Positions 15,774-24,793 are shown, numbered from the stretch's first letter. The stretch is DNA of 64,000 bases from Chryseobacterium sp. OV279 (GCF_900128945.1 NZ_FQUD01000003.1:868001-932000), one strand, 5' to 3'. Notes: generated by a model from the letters alone, not told the origin. Program-made: numbers and translations.

Positions 15774-17336
15774 ATGCAACATAATACAGTTTATCATAAA
15801 TGGGTACCACAATGGCTGAAACTGCCTCTTCTGGTGCTGGCTCTTTTCCCTCACCTGATGCTGTTGTCGCTTTTGCATTCCAACAGCGCTTTCACGTCTT
15901 CGTTTATGGATGTAGATTCGGATGACATTCAGTATTTAATGATTTTAATGTATGGGACATTTGTGGTTACACTTTTAGTTTTACAGCGGTTTATGGCGTA
16001 TTTCAGCGTGAAATATTATATCCTTCTGATGGCTTCTGTTTCCGTGATTATCCTGTATGCTTTATCGGTCACGAATAATTATCAGGTTATTCTGGTGATC
16101 CGTTTTCTCGAAGGGATTTTCGGGTTGTTCGAAGGCGCTATTTTTCTTCCGTTGATCATTGCCGAATTAAAAACAAAACACGCCAAGGTGATAGCTTATC
16201 TGTTCATGTACACCATCATGCTGACCGGCGGAACCATCACTACATCTTTACTGAAATCAAGTATTGAAGATTATGATTTCAAGCATATGATCCTGATGAT
16301 GGCCTATTTTCACATCTTTGTCCTGATCATCGGAATCGCTCTTTTTAATACCAACAGATTTTTTCCTAAAATGCCACTCTATCAGCTCGATATTACAAGC
16401 TGGTTCCTCCTTTGGGCCTGTTTGCAGTCGGGAGGTTACGCTATTATTTACGGAAAAAGGCTGATGTGGCTGGAGTCCGACACGATTATCATGTGTTTTT
16501 TCATATTTCTGCTTTCCGGAGGATTATTTATGCTGAAGCAAAGGAATTCCAAAAGGCCACTTTTTCATTACGAAGTTTTCAGCTCAAAAAATGTCATTGC
16601 CGGAATGATTATGTTCTTTATTTTCTATCTGATCCGATCGGGTTTAAATAATGTATACAGCATTATGGCTACCGTCTGGAAATGGCCATGGGATTATATT
16701 GTCAATATTCAGTACTGGAATGTGGCCGGGACTTTATTGGGTGTTATCTTATCTGGAATTTGCCTGATGCGCGGTGTTTCTTCAAGAATTGTTTTCTTCA
16801 CCGGATTTTTACTACTGGCCATCGATTGTGCATGGTTTACGTATACTTTTTATCCGGATACGACTCTTTCCACGATCTGTCCGCCTTTGTTTTTACAAGG
16901 AATCGCACAAGGTCTGCTGTTTACGCCGCTTGTTTTCTTTTTGATTTCCGGAATGCCTGAACAGTTTGTCGCCAATGCAACGGCCTTAGGAACCACTACC
17001 CGTTTCTGGACCACCGCCATCGGATATGCTTTAATGCAGAACCTGATGCTGTTTTTAACGTTAAAACATTCTGATACCTTAAGTTTCAATATGACTGATT
17101 CCAATCCTGTTTTCTACAGCCAGTGGAATCAGATATTCGGAGCTAATCTGTCTAAACTTCCGGTTAATGAATCCCTGTCTATGACTGCCGGTGCATTTAA
17201 AGCAAAAATAACCGCTCAGTCGATCCTTCTTTCCAATATGGAAATTTTCACCGGACTTTTCTGGCTGGCACTGATTACGGCTTTTGCTTTACTGTTGTAT
17301 CATCCTGTGAAAATTGCGGTGAGGAATATTATGTAA
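15774..17336 (+). CDS. MFS transporter, 14-helix drug efflux type
   Basis: 520-aa major facilitator permease with about 14 hydrophobic segments, the likely inner-membrane pump of the TolC-HlyD-MFS system. The start ATG at 15774 (MQHNTVYHKWVPQWLKLP) puts a short cytoplasmic N-terminus before the first helix. The longer ORF from 15645 adds an implausible leader. The segment VIRFLEGIFGLFEGAIFLPLI is the motif C-like region. The ends of the protein lack an N-terminal signal peptide. Substrate unknown; EmrB-like pumps export hydrophobic drugs. Confidence 0.85.
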   Translation: MQHNTVYHKWVPQWLKLPLLVLALFPHLMLLSLLHSNSAFTSSFMDVDSDDIQYLMILMYGTFVVTLLVLQRFMAYFSVKYYILLMASVSVIILYALSVTNNYQVILVIRFLEGIFGLFEGAIFLPLIIAELKTKHAKVIAYLFMYTIMLTGGTITTSLLKSSIEDYDFKHMILMMAYFHIFVLIIGIALFNTNRFFPKMPLYQLDITSWFLLWACLQSGGYAIIYGKRLMWLESDTIIMCFFIFLLSGGLFMLKQRNSKRPLFHYEVFSSKNVIAGMIMFFIFYLIRSGLNNVYSIMATVWKWPWDYIVNIQYWNVAGTLLGVILSGICLMRGVSSRIVFFTGFLLLAIDCAWFTYTFYPDTTLSTICPPLFLQGIAQGLLFTPLVFFLISGMPEQFVANATALGTTTRFWTTAIGYALMQNLMLFLTLKHSDTLSFNMTDSNPVFYSQWNQIFGANLSKLPVNESLSMTAGAFKAKITAQSILLSNMEIFTGLFWLALITAFALLLYHPVKIAVRNIM

Positions 17337-17380
17337 TCGTTTAGGCCGAAAATTTGCTGTACTTCCAGAAATTTGATTTT

Positions 17381-18742
17381 ATGGACATTCAGGAAGTGGT
17401 ATCCAACCAACAGGCTTTTTTCAAAACCCAGCAGACAAAGAGTCTTAAGTTCAGGAAAATGTATCTTGAAAAGCTCCGGGATATTATCCTAAGGAGTGAA
17501 GATCTTTTGTGCGAAGCTATTCATAAGGATTTTGGTAAGTCAAAATTTGATACGTTCACCACAGAACTTTCTTTCGTGCTGAATGACATTCATTATTATC
17601 TGAAGAATTTAAATTCCCTTTCAAAACCTAAAAAAGTCACTACCAATCTGTCTAATCAGATCGGGAAAAGCAATATTCATCCTGAACCGTTGGGCTGTGT
17701 TCTGGTTATTGGTGCTTGGAATTATCCTTATCAATTGTCTCTGTCTCCTATGATCGCTGCATTAGCTGCAGGAAACTGCTGTATTCTAAAGCCTAGTGAA
17801 ATAGCAGAAAACACAATGAAAGTGATGGCCAAACTCATCAATGAGAACTTTCCACCCGAGTATTTATATGTCTACGAAGGAGGCATTGATGAAACCACTG
17901 AGCTTTTAAAACTGAAATTTGACAAAATATTTTTTACAGGAAGTACAAAAGTTGGAAAGATCGTGTACAAAGCTGCTGCAGAGCATTTAACACCTGTTGT
18001 TCTTGAATTGGGAGGAAAGTCTCCTGCAATCGTCACCAAAGATGCAGACCTTGAAGTCGCTGCCAAAAGAATCGTTTGGGGAAAATTCCTCAATGCAGGA
18101 CAGACCTGTGTAGCTCCGGATTATCTGCTTGTAGAAGAATCCATTCATGAACAGTTTCTGGAAATGTTGAGAAAATATATCACGGAGTTCAAATACCAAC
18201 CCGGTTCCGAACAGTATACAAGAATTATCAACCGCAAAAATTTTGACCGTCTCGTAAAACTTATCGACCAGAAGAACATTTATTTTGGAGGAAATTCAGA
18301 CGAAACGAAACTGCATATTGAACCTACCATTCTGAACAACGTTAACTGGGAAGATGATGTCATGCAGGAAGAGATTTTCGGTCCGATACTTCCCGTGATC
18401 AGCTTTACCCATTTTAATCCGATTTTAAATACGATCCTGGAACATGAAAAACCACTTGCGGCCTATCTGTTCACCCGGAATGCTGAGGAAAAAGAAGCTT
18501 TTACTTCGAAATTATCCTTTGGTGGCGGATGTATCAATGATGTGATCATGCATTTGGGTAATGAAAGGTTACCTTTTGGAGGCGTTGGAGCTTCCGGTAT
18601 CGGAAATTACCATGGAAAATATGGTTTCGAAGCTTTTTCACATCAGAAATCTATCCTTGAAAAAGCAACCTGGGGTGAACCTAGTATTAAATATCCTCCT
18701 TATTCTGAAAAGAAATTAAACTGGATCAAGAAACTATTGTAA
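17381..18742 (+). CDS. Aldehyde dehydrogenase (ALDH3-like)
   Basis: 453-aa NAD(P)-dependent aldehyde dehydrogenase oxidising aldehydes to carboxylates. Counting from the ATG at 17381, the catalytic Cys is C243 (NAGQTCVAPDY) and the general base is E209 (LELGGKSPAIV). The cofactor motif FTGSTKVGK is at 185-193. The C-terminal RLPFGGVGASGIGNYHGKYGFEAFSH is characteristic of the short ALDH3/AlkH type, which lacks the extra N-terminal segment of ALDH1. A TTG codon at 17354 extends the frame but is not credible. It ends at a palindromic terminator shared with the convergent thioredoxin gene. Confidence 0.92.
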   Translation: MDIQEVVSNQQAFFKTQQTKSLKFRKMYLEKLRDIILRSEDLLCEAIHKDFGKSKFDTFTTELSFVLNDIHYYLKNLNSLSKPKKVTTNLSNQIGKSNIHPEPLGCVLVIGAWNYPYQLSLSPMIAALAAGNCCILKPSEIAENTMKVMAKLINENFPPEYLYVYEGGIDETTELLKLKFDKIFFTGSTKVGKIVYKAAAEHLTPVVLELGGKSPAIVTKDADLEVAAKRIVWGKFLNAGQTCVAPDYLLVEESIHEQFLEMLRKYITEFKYQPGSEQYTRIINRKNFDRLVKLIDQKNIYFGGNSDETKLHIEPTILNNVNWEDDVMQEEIFGPILPVISFTHFNPILNTILEHEKPLAAYLFTRNAEEKEAFTSKLSFGGGCINDVIMHLGNERLPFGGVGASGIGNYHGKYGFEAFSHQKSILEKATWGEPSIKYPPYSEKKLNWIKKLL

Positions 18743-18743
18743 A

Positions 18744-18775
18744 TAAAAAAACCGGGAAATTTCCCGGTTGTATTT
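18744..18775. terminator. Bidirectional terminator between ALDH and thioredoxin genes
   Basis: Perfect palindrome AACCGGGAAATTTCCCGGTT (18750-18769) flanked by an A run on the left and a T-rich run on the right. Serves both convergent genes. Confidence 0.9.
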
Positions 18776-19348
18776 TTATGATTTAGGCGCCCACTGAGTA
18801 AAGAATTCTTTTACCTTTTCTTTGCTGTAGCCTTTACCTTCTTCCAGAACTGAGCTGTCTTTCAGTACATGAATCATTTTTCCGTTCTTATCCAAAACTA
18901 TGAAAAAAGGATAACCCAGTTTTTCATTAACATCTACATATTTAGAAAAAACTTTTTCATTCTTATTCTCAGGAGAGAAATTCAAATGATAATAAACATA
19001 GTTCTTATCTACGGTTTCCTTCAATTCAGGGGTACTTTGAACAAAATTATTAAAACGGAGACACCAGATACACCAGTTTCCACCCGCCTGAATGATTATG
19101 TTTTTCCCTTCTTTTTTAGCTTTGGCAATTAATGTATTGATATCAGCCTCTGCATTGGCTTTCGGATCGTAAGGTTTTGGAAGTTTTGCCTTCTCCTCAC
19201 CAGCTTTCTTCTTCGCATCCAGTTCTGCATGGTCAGTTTTCACCAAAAGGGCGTTATCTTTATTTCTTCCTTCCGGTACATTTTTGGTTTCCTGAGAAAA
19301 AGCAATGACGCTAAGTCCCAAAAAGGCTATGATTGACAATTTTTTCAT
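18776..19348 (-). CDS. Periplasmic thioredoxin-family protein
   Basis: 190-aa exported thioredoxin-fold protein. The start at 19348 gives a good signal peptide (MKKLSIIAFLGLSVIAFSQ). The longer ORF to 19399 adds a second hydrophobic stretch and is less likely. A Lys/Glu/Ala-rich linker runs to about residue 75, then the thioredoxin domain with the active site NWCIWCLRFNNF (CxxC), and KLGYPFFIVLDKNGKMIHV toward the end with the cis-Pro. Resembles DUF255/thioredoxin_7 proteins that reduce or fold periplasmic proteins. The partner is unknown. Confidence 0.85.
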   Translation of the reverse strand: MKKLSIIAFLGLSVIAFSQETKNVPEGRNKDNALLVKTDHAELDAKKKAGEEKAKLPKPYDPKANAEADINTLIAKAKKEGKNIIIQAGGNWCIWCLRFNNFVQSTPELKETVDKNYVYYHLNFSPENKNEKVFSKYVDVNEKLGYPFFIVLDKNGKMIHVLKDSSVLEEGKGYSKEKVKEFFTQWAPKS

Positions 19349-19413
19349 AACATAAAAATAAAAAAAATTTATACTTATTGCAAGCAAAAATAGAACCATA
19401 ATTTTATTATCAC

Positions 19414-19421
19414 TAGATTTG
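19414..19421 (+). promoter_or_regulatory. -7 box of the acyltransferase gene
   Basis: TAGATTTG, 8 bases before the ATG at 19430, so the transcript would be nearly leaderless. Fits TAnnTTTG. No clear -33. Confidence 0.4.
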
Positions 19422-19429
19422 CATGTTTT

Positions 19430-20314
19430 ATGGATTTCCTGATCAAAATATTATATTTCATTTCAAAGCTTCCGCTCAAAGTATTGTATATTTTTTCGGA
19501 CGTTATGTTCTTCCTGAACTACTATCTGGTAGGCTACCGAAAGAACGTTATTACCCAAAATCTAAGAAACTCTTTTCCTGAAAAATCGGAAGAAGAGATT
19601 AGAGCCATACGAAAGAAATTTTATCTTAACTTCTCAGATTATTTGGTAGAAACCATCAAATCGTTCAGTATTTCAGAAACAGAAGCCAGAGTCAGAATGC
19701 AGCACATCAATCAGGAGATTTTCCATGAAGCTAAAGCTGAAGGCAAAAATGTAATCATGCTGGCAGGACACGTTTTTAACTGGGAATGGATGAATGCTTT
19801 CGCAAGAGTGATTCCACAAAAACACTGTCATCCCGTATACAGAAAGGTCAACAGCGATTTCTGGGAAAACCAGATGAAAAGAGTCAGAAACAAGTTTGGA
19901 AATGAAGCTTTGGAAGCCAATGAAGTGATCATGAATATTTTCAGATCTAAAAACGATGGTGAATCAGCTTATATGTTCGTGGCAGACCAAACGCCCCATG
20001 TTGCTCATGTGAACTACGGATTGGAGTTCCTTCACCAGAGAACGCCAGCATTTATAGGCTATGATAAACTGGCTACCAGAATGGACCTTGCTTTTATTTA
20101 TTGTGAAATGAAGAAAGTAAAGCGGGGCTATTACCAGGTCAACTACCATAGAATTTATCCGGATGGTGAAAAGTTTACAGAACATGAAGTGGTGAAAAAA
20201 TTCCATCACCTTCTGGAAAATACACTTCGCAAGAACCCGGACAACTATCTTTGGTCCCACAGAAAATGGAAGTACCAAAGCTCGATTAAAACCTTTGATG
20301 GCGATAAAAAATAA
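19430..20314 (+). CDS. Lipid A biosynthesis acyltransferase (LpxL/HtrB-like)
   Basis: 294-aa membrane-anchored lysophospholipid acyltransferase adding a secondary acyl chain to lipid A. N-terminal hydrophobic anchor (about 1-33), then NVIMLAGHVFNWEW with the His-x4-acid catalytic motif, and a middle block with ADQTP and FLHQRTPAFIGYDKLATR. The C-terminus YLWSHRKWKY is typical. Length is near the family norm of 290-310. Followed 6 bases later by a glycosyltransferase, which suggests a cell-envelope operon. Confidence 0.9.
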   Translation: MDFLIKILYFISKLPLKVLYIFSDVMFFLNYYLVGYRKNVITQNLRNSFPEKSEEEIRAIRKKFYLNFSDYLVETIKSFSISETEARVRMQHINQEIFHEAKAEGKNVIMLAGHVFNWEWMNAFARVIPQKHCHPVYRKVNSDFWENQMKRVRNKFGNEALEANEVIMNIFRSKNDGESAYMFVADQTPHVAHVNYGLEFLHQRTPAFIGYDKLATRMDLAFIYCEMKKVKRGYYQVNYHRIYPDGEKFTEHEVVKKFHHLLENTLRKNPDNYLWSHRKWKYQSSIKTFDGDKK

Positions 20315-20320
20315 ATCCTG

Positions 20321-21301
20321 ATGCCGAATAAATTAGCTGTTGCTATCTTAAACTGGAATGGAAAAAACTGGCTTGAGAAATTTCTTCCGAGCGTTGTCAG
20401 TTTTTCTCAAAATGCAGATGTCTATGTCATCGACAATCTTTCTACCGATGATTCAATAACCTATATACAGACTCATTTTCCTACTGTAAAAATCATTAAA
20501 AACACGCAGAACTATGGTTTTGCCGGTGGTTACAATGAAGGTTTAAAGGAAATCAAAAATGAATATTACTGTCTTCTCAATTCAGATGTAGAAGTTACAG
20601 AAAACTGGACAGTTCCGGTTCTGGAATTATTTGAAAAAGATCCTTCCATAGCAGCGATACAGCCTAAAATTTTATCTTTTAATCATAAAGGATTTTTTGA
20701 ATTTGCCGGCGCTGCTGGTGGTCTTATTGATAATCTTGGTTATCCTTACTGCCGTGGACGTGTATTCGATGATGTGGAAGAAGATCAAGGGCAATATGAT
20801 GATGAAACACAGATTTTCTGGGCTTCCGGATGCAGTTTCTTTATCCGTTCAAAAGACTTCTGGGAACAGAAAGGTTTTGATGAAAGGTTTTTTGCCCATC
20901 AGGAAGAAATTGACCTCTGCTGGAGACTGATTAATTCCGGGAGGAAAATTTTCTACACTGGAAAATCCAAAGTCTATCACGTAGGTGGCGGAACACTCAA
21001 CAAACAAAGCGCTCAAAAAACGTATTTAAATATCCGCAACAACCTTTCCATGATGCTGAAAAATTTACCGTTTCCAAAACTGGTAGCGTTAATTTTCTTC
21101 AGACTTTGTTTAGACGGAATTGCCGGAATTTATTTCGGATTGAAAAACGGATTCCCTCACCTTTGGGCCGTTGTAAGAGCTCATTTTGGCTTTTATGCAC
21201 AACTTCCGGGAACATGGAAGCTTCGCCAGAATCATCAGAAAAGCAAGTTCTATCAATCGAAATGGCTGATCTTTAGACATTTTTTGGGTGGAAGGAAGTA
21301 G
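20321..21301 (+). CDS. Glycosyltransferase family 2
   Basis: 326-aa GT2 glycosyltransferase with a GT-A fold. N-terminal AVAILNWNGKNWLEKFLPSV, YVIDNLSTDDSI, NYGFAGGYNEGLKE and a DxD-like NSDVEVTENW motif near residue 88. WASGCSFFIRSKDFWEQKGFDERFFAHQEEIDLCWRL is the acceptor-side region found in rhamnosyl- and similar transferases. A hydrophobic region near 250-275 suggests membrane association. Sugar and acceptor unknown. Its TAG stop (21299-21301) overlaps the first base of a 7-bp tandem array. Confidence 0.9.
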   Translation: MPNKLAVAILNWNGKNWLEKFLPSVVSFSQNADVYVIDNLSTDDSITYIQTHFPTVKIIKNTQNYGFAGGYNEGLKEIKNEYYCLLNSDVEVTENWTVPVLELFEKDPSIAAIQPKILSFNHKGFFEFAGAAGGLIDNLGYPYCRGRVFDDVEEDQGQYDDETQIFWASGCSFFIRSKDFWEQKGFDERFFAHQEEIDLCWRLINSGRKIFYTGKSKVYHVGGGTLNKQSAQKTYLNIRNNLSMMLKNLPFPKLVALIFFRLCLDGIAGIYFGLKNGFPHLWAVVRAHFGFYAQLPGTWKLRQNHQKSKFYQSKWLIFRHFLGGRK

Positions 21302-21353
21302 GGATTAGGGATTAGGGATTAGGGATTAGGGATTAGGGATTAGGGATTAGGGA
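21301..21353. repeat. Heptanucleotide tandem repeat (GGGATTA)7
   Basis: Seven perfect copies of GGGATTA (21301-21349) followed by GGGA. The last base of the glycosyltransferase stop codon is the first base of the array. No sequence variation between units, which suggests recent expansion. Confidence 0.95.
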
Positions 21354-21422
21354 AATAAAGTACAAATATCTGACGTTTAAAGGACTATAGTATTTTATGT
21401 GAAAAATTCTTAACTTCAAAAA

Positions 21423-21486
21423 ACTTTAAACTTTAAACCTTGAACTTTAAACATTAAATAAAACCAGCAACATATAACTCTTAACT
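21423..21486. repeat. Further heptad words (ACTTTAA and AACCAGC/AACTCTT types)
   Basis: ACTTTAA, ACTTTAA, ACCTTGA, ACTTTAA, ACATTAA in 7-base phase (21423-21457), then AACCAGC, AACATAT, AACTCTT, AACTCAT just before the exonuclease start at 21499. The same words occur in other intergenic regions of this window. Confidence 0.6.
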
Positions 21487-21498
21487 CATCACTCAAAA

Positions 21499-22056
21499 AT
21501 GGATTTCTGCGCAATAGATTTTGAAACGGCAACACACGAAAAAAATTCAGCGTGTGAAATGGGTATTTGTGTTGTTCAGGATTCCAAAATTGTGGAAACG
21601 AAGACATGGCTGATCAAACCACCAAGCTTTCCATACTTCAGTAGATTTAATATTGCTGTTCACGGAATTATCCCTGAAGATGTAAAGGATGCTCCTACTT
21701 TTGATGAGATCTGGTATGAAGCTGAAGAGATGATGTACGGATCGCTGATGATTGCTCACAATGCAAGCTTTGATGCGGGAGTTTTAAGAGGCTGTTTTGC
21801 CCATTACGGCATGTTTCCTCCAAAGCTGAATTATCTCTGCAGTATTCAGCTGGCCAAAAAATCATGGAATTATCTTCCAAAATACGGACTGAAACATCTG
21901 GCAGAACATCACCAGATCAATCTGAATCACCATCGCGCCGGAGATGATGCCGAAGCCTGTGCAAAGATTTCACTTCTGGCTTTTGAGAAATTAATTATCA
22001 CCGAAAACGACGAGATCCATGAATCTTTCTTAAATAAATACATCAAAAAACTATAA
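21499..22056 (+). CDS. 3'-5' exonuclease, DnaQ-like (DEDDh)
   Basis: 185-aa exonuclease of the DNA polymerase III epsilon fold. DxE motif D7 and E9 in CAIDFETAT, second Asp in IAHNASFDAGVL (motif II, about residue 91), and the H-x4-D motif HHRAGDDAEACAK near 148-153. Stand-alone exonuclease domain without polymerase or GIY-YIG partner, so a repair or nucleotide-turnover role rather than the replicative proofreader is likely. Three bases before the next gene, so the two may be co-transcribed. Confidence 0.9.
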   Translation: MDFCAIDFETATHEKNSACEMGICVVQDSKIVETKTWLIKPPSFPYFSRFNIAVHGIIPEDVKDAPTFDEIWYEAEEMMYGSLMIAHNASFDAGVLRGCFAHYGMFPPKLNYLCSIQLAKKSWNYLPKYGLKHLAEHHQINLNHHRAGDDAEACAKISLLAFEKLIITENDEIHESFLNKYIKKL

Positions 22057-22059
22057 CCC

Positions 22060-22782
22060 ATGAAAAAACTTTTACTTCCGGCTGTCATTATTGTCAGCAC
22101 CTTATTCCAGGCACAAAGCTCGGAACTCATCAGTACAACATGGAATCTAAAGAAAGTAATTAAAAACAACATTACTTATGATCTTCCGCAGAATAGCGAA
22201 ATAGGAACTCCCACACTAACCTTCACTCCTCCTCCCGGAGCTTCGGGAACATACGTCACCATGAACAGTCCTTTTTGTGGCACAAATGTTTGGGCAATGA
22301 TTTATCTGATGGACATTCATCCAACCAATTTTACATTTTGGACCTATGGAGCAGGCCCCAATGAAACCTGTACACTCCCTGAAAATGTAAATTTCGCGAA
22401 TCAATATTATCATTATTTTGCCTTTAATTCAGATAATCATAATTACGTAATTACCAGTTCAGGAAACACAAGAAATCTAGTGCTCACCAATAATCTGGGA
22501 GACAAAGCATTTTATGAAAGTGGTTTCTTAACCACCAAAGAACTGGATGCATCCAAAGTTGCATCAATAAAGATTTACCCCAATCCGGTTAAGGACAGTT
22601 TTCTTGAAATTAAAGGCGTTGAGCGTATTGAATGGACAAAAATTTATAACGCCGAAGGAAGACTCATTCAGCAGAATTCAACAGATTCCAGAATAGATGT
22701 TTCCGGCCTTTCAAAAGGAGGCTATTTCTTAGAAATCAAATCTCAGAAAGGAATAAGCAGACATCAATTTATCAGAGAATAA
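22060..22782 (+). CDS. Secreted protein with type IX secretion sorting domain
   Basis: 240-aa secreted protein. Signal peptide about 1-19 (ending FQAQ). The middle domain begins TTWNLKKVIKNN and has FTFWTYGAGPNETCTLPEN, resembling lipocalin-like/META-type small beta domains seen in flavobacterial cargo. The last 70 residues are a type A T9SS sorting domain: KIYPNPVKDSFLEI, then RLIQQNS, DVSGLSKGGYFLEIKS and a basic-to-polar end. It would be exported through Sec, cross the outer membrane by T9SS and have the tail removed. Function of the cargo domain unknown. Confidence 0.88.
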   Translation: MKKLLLPAVIIVSTLFQAQSSELISTTWNLKKVIKNNITYDLPQNSEIGTPTLTFTPPPGASGTYVTMNSPFCGTNVWAMIYLMDIHPTNFTFWTYGAGPNETCTLPENVNFANQYYHYFAFNSDNHNYVITSSGNTRNLVLTNNLGDKAFYESGFLTTKELDASKVASIKIYPNPVKDSFLEIKGVERIEWTKIYNAEGRLIQQNSTDSRIDVSGLSKGGYFLEIKSQKGISRHQFIRE

Positions 22783-22797
22783 TCCTAATTTTTTTGA

Positions 22798-23027
22798 TAT
22801 CAGATTTCAGACATCAGATTTCAGACTTTCAACTGGGATGAAGAATGTCAATGGTGAATTTTGCTTTGCAAGTGAATGGTGAATGTAGACTGGAGAATAA
22901 GAGTCAAGAAACAAGATTTTAGATCTCAGTCACAAGACAGCAAACAATAATTTATTAGCTTAATACTACCAACCAGCAACTAGCAACCAATAACTAGCAA
23001 CAAAATTTACCCTGAAACTCTTAACTC
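22798..23027 (+). repeat. Composite heptad repeat, copy 2
   Basis: TATCAGA, TTTCAGA, CATCAGA, TTTCAGA (22798-22825), core AATGGTGAATTTT (22850-22862, identical to copy 1), AGAGTCA, AGAAACA, AGATTTT, AGATCTC, AGTCACA, AGACAGC (22900-22941), AACCAGC, AACTAGC, AACCAAT, AACTAGC (22971-22998), then AACTCTT, AACTCAG. The order of word types is the same as at 34.5 kb. Fills the convergent gap between the T9SS cargo gene and apaG. Confidence 0.7.
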
Positions 23028-23030
23028 AGC

Positions 23031-23417
23031 TTAATTGCTTAACACTTCAGACAACAGGTTGAACTTTGGGATCTCTATCTCAAAAGTTTCCTGCGTATCC
23101 ATGTTTTTAACGAGGTATTTTCCGCTCATATTACCTACGCCGGACCGAAGCATTACATTGGAGAAATAAGCGAAATTTTCGCCTGTGGGAATTTCCGGTG
23201 TTAATCCGATTACACCATCGCCAATAATCTCTGTGTATCCAAAACCGACATCAAAGATGAGCCATTTTCTTTTAAGTACTTTAATGGGAAAGCTTCCGTC
23301 ATTTTCTATTGTAATATTGTACTTAAAGACATAACGGTTTTCGGAAGGATAACTGTTTTTACTATCATATTCAGGTATTACTGAAACTTTGATATTGGAA
23401 GTCATTTTTGAGAACAT
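23031..23417 (-). CDS. apaG: ApaG domain protein
   Basis: 128-aa ApaG, a fibronectin-like fold of unclear biochemical role (linked to divalent cation phenotypes and found as a domain in some F-box proteins). SENRYVFKYNITIENDG, LLKRKWLIFDVGFGYTEIIGDGVIGLTPEIPTGENFAYFSNVMLRSGVGNMSGKY-type blocks fit the family from end to end. The ORF begins with a GTG at 23420. The ATG at 23417 is a better start, and ATG 23405 is also possible. Confidence 0.9.
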   Translation of the reverse strand: MFSKMTSNIKVSVIPEYDSKNSYPSENRYVFKYNITIENDGSFPIKVLKRKWLIFDVGFGYTEIIGDGVIGLTPEIPTGENFAYFSNVMLRSGVGNMSGKYLVKNMDTQETFEIEIPKFNLLSEVLSN

Positions 23418-23440
23418 CACCTTAGTTTTTATAACAGATA

Positions 23441-23474
23441 CAAAAATCTCGCCTTTTTTAAGGCGAGATTGTAA
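23441..23474 (-). terminator. Terminator of sucA-sucB
   Basis: Stem AATCTCGCC/GGCGAGATT (23445-23453, 23462-23470) with an 8-base loop, followed on the minus strand by a U run. Confidence 0.85.
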
Positions 23475-23498
23475 GTTATCTTAAAATTTTATTAAATT

Positions 23499-24755
23499 TT
23501 ATAGTCCAAGGCCTTTTCTTTCGTCGCCTCCCATTAAAATTTCAACAGGATTGTCGATACCTTCTTTTACCGCTACAAGGAATCCTACAGACTCTTTTCC
23601 GTCGATAATTCTGTGGTCATAAGACATCGCAACATACATCATTGGTCTGATCACAACCTGTCCGTCTACCGCTACCGGTCTCTGGATAATGTTGTGCATT
23701 CCAAGGATAGCAGACTGTGGAGGGTTGATGATCGGTGTAGACATCATAGATCCGAAAGTACCACCATTTGTAATCGTGAAAGTACCGCCAGTCATTTCAT
23801 CAACCGTAATTTTACCGTCTCTTACTTTAGTTGCAAGATCTTTGATGTTCGCTTCAACTCCACTGAAAGACATATTTTCAGCATTTCTCAATACCGGAAC
23901 CATTAATCCTTTAGGACCTGACACTGCAATTGAAATATCGCAGAAATCATAGTTGATTTTGAAGTCTCCGTCGATAGATGCATTCACATCCGGGTACATT
24001 TGTAATGCTCTTGTTACTGCTTTTGTAAAGAAAGACATAAAGCCTAATCCTACTCCGTGCTTCTGAGCAAATTCTTCTTTGTATAGTTTTCTTAATCTGA
24101 AAATTTCAGACATATCAACTTCGTTGAAAGTAGTCAACATCGCTGTTTCATTCTTTACAGAAACCAATCTTGAAGCGATTTTTCTTCTTAGAACTGAAAG
24201 TTTAGTTGTTGTCGTTGTACGTGCACCAGTTGCAGTAGAAGGTGTTCCACCTAAAGCAGGAACTGCAGCTAATTCTGCGTCTGTTTTAGTGATTCTTCCG
24301 TCTCTTCCGCTTCCTGAAACCTGTCCAGCCTCAACCCCTTTTTCATCAAGGATTTTTTTAGCTGCAGGAGATGGAGCTCCCGTTGCATACGTTTGTGGAG
24401 CCGCTACCGGAGCAGCTGGTTTTGGAGCTTCCTGTTTAGCAGGTTCAGCAGCTTTCGGAGCCTCTTCCTGTTTTGGAGCTTCAGCAGCAGGTGCGCTTCC
24501 GCCTGCAGGTCTTGGAGCATCCACATCAATTAAACAAACTACCTGGCCAACCTGTACTACATCACCCTCTTCTGCTTTTAACGTGATCACACCGCTTTGT
24601 TCTGCAGGTAATTCAAGAGTTGCTTTATCTGAGTCTACTTCTGCGATGGGCTGATCTTTTTCTACATAATCACCATCTTTCACAAGCCAAGTTGCAATTT
24701 CAACTTCTGTAATGGATTCTCCCGGTGAAGGAACTTTCATTTCTAAAACTGACAT
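23499..24755 (-). CDS. sucB: 2-oxoglutarate dehydrogenase E2, dihydrolipoyl succinyltransferase
   Basis: 418-aa E2 of the 2-oxoglutarate dehydrogenase complex, transferring succinyl to CoA in the TCA cycle. One lipoyl domain (1-80; lipoyl-Lys in DSDKATLELPA), an Ala/Pro/Glu-rich linker, a peripheral-subunit-binding domain (PSPAAKKILDEKGVEAG, GRDGRITKTD), and the catalytic domain ending with SYDHRIIDGKESVGFLV, active His intact. Lies 38 bases downstream of sucA in the same orientation, which fixes the substrate. Confidence 0.96.
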   Translation of the reverse strand: MSVLEMKVPSPGESITEVEIATWLVKDGDYVEKDQPIAEVDSDKATLELPAEQSGVITLKAEEGDVVQVGQVVCLIDVDAPRPAGGSAPAAEAPKQEEAPKAAEPAKQEAPKPAAPVAAPQTYATGAPSPAAKKILDEKGVEAGQVSGSGRDGRITKTDAELAAVPALGGTPSTATGARTTTTTKLSVLRRKIASRLVSVKNETAMLTTFNEVDMSEIFRLRKLYKEEFAQKHGVGLGFMSFFTKAVTRALQMYPDVNASIDGDFKINYDFCDISIAVSGPKGLMVPVLRNAENMSFSGVEANIKDLATKVRDGKITVDEMTGGTFTITNGGTFGSMMSTPIINPPQSAILGMHNIIQRPVAVDGQVVIRPMMYVAMSYDHRIIDGKESVGFLVAVKEGIDNPVEILMGGDERKGLGL

Positions 24756-24793
24756 ATTGAGTATTTTTTATTTTTTTAATTGGGTATTATTAA

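Noticed and set aside
17354..17380. TTG start for the aldehyde dehydrogenase
   Set aside because: Adds nine residues with no homology; ATG at 17381 matches the family.
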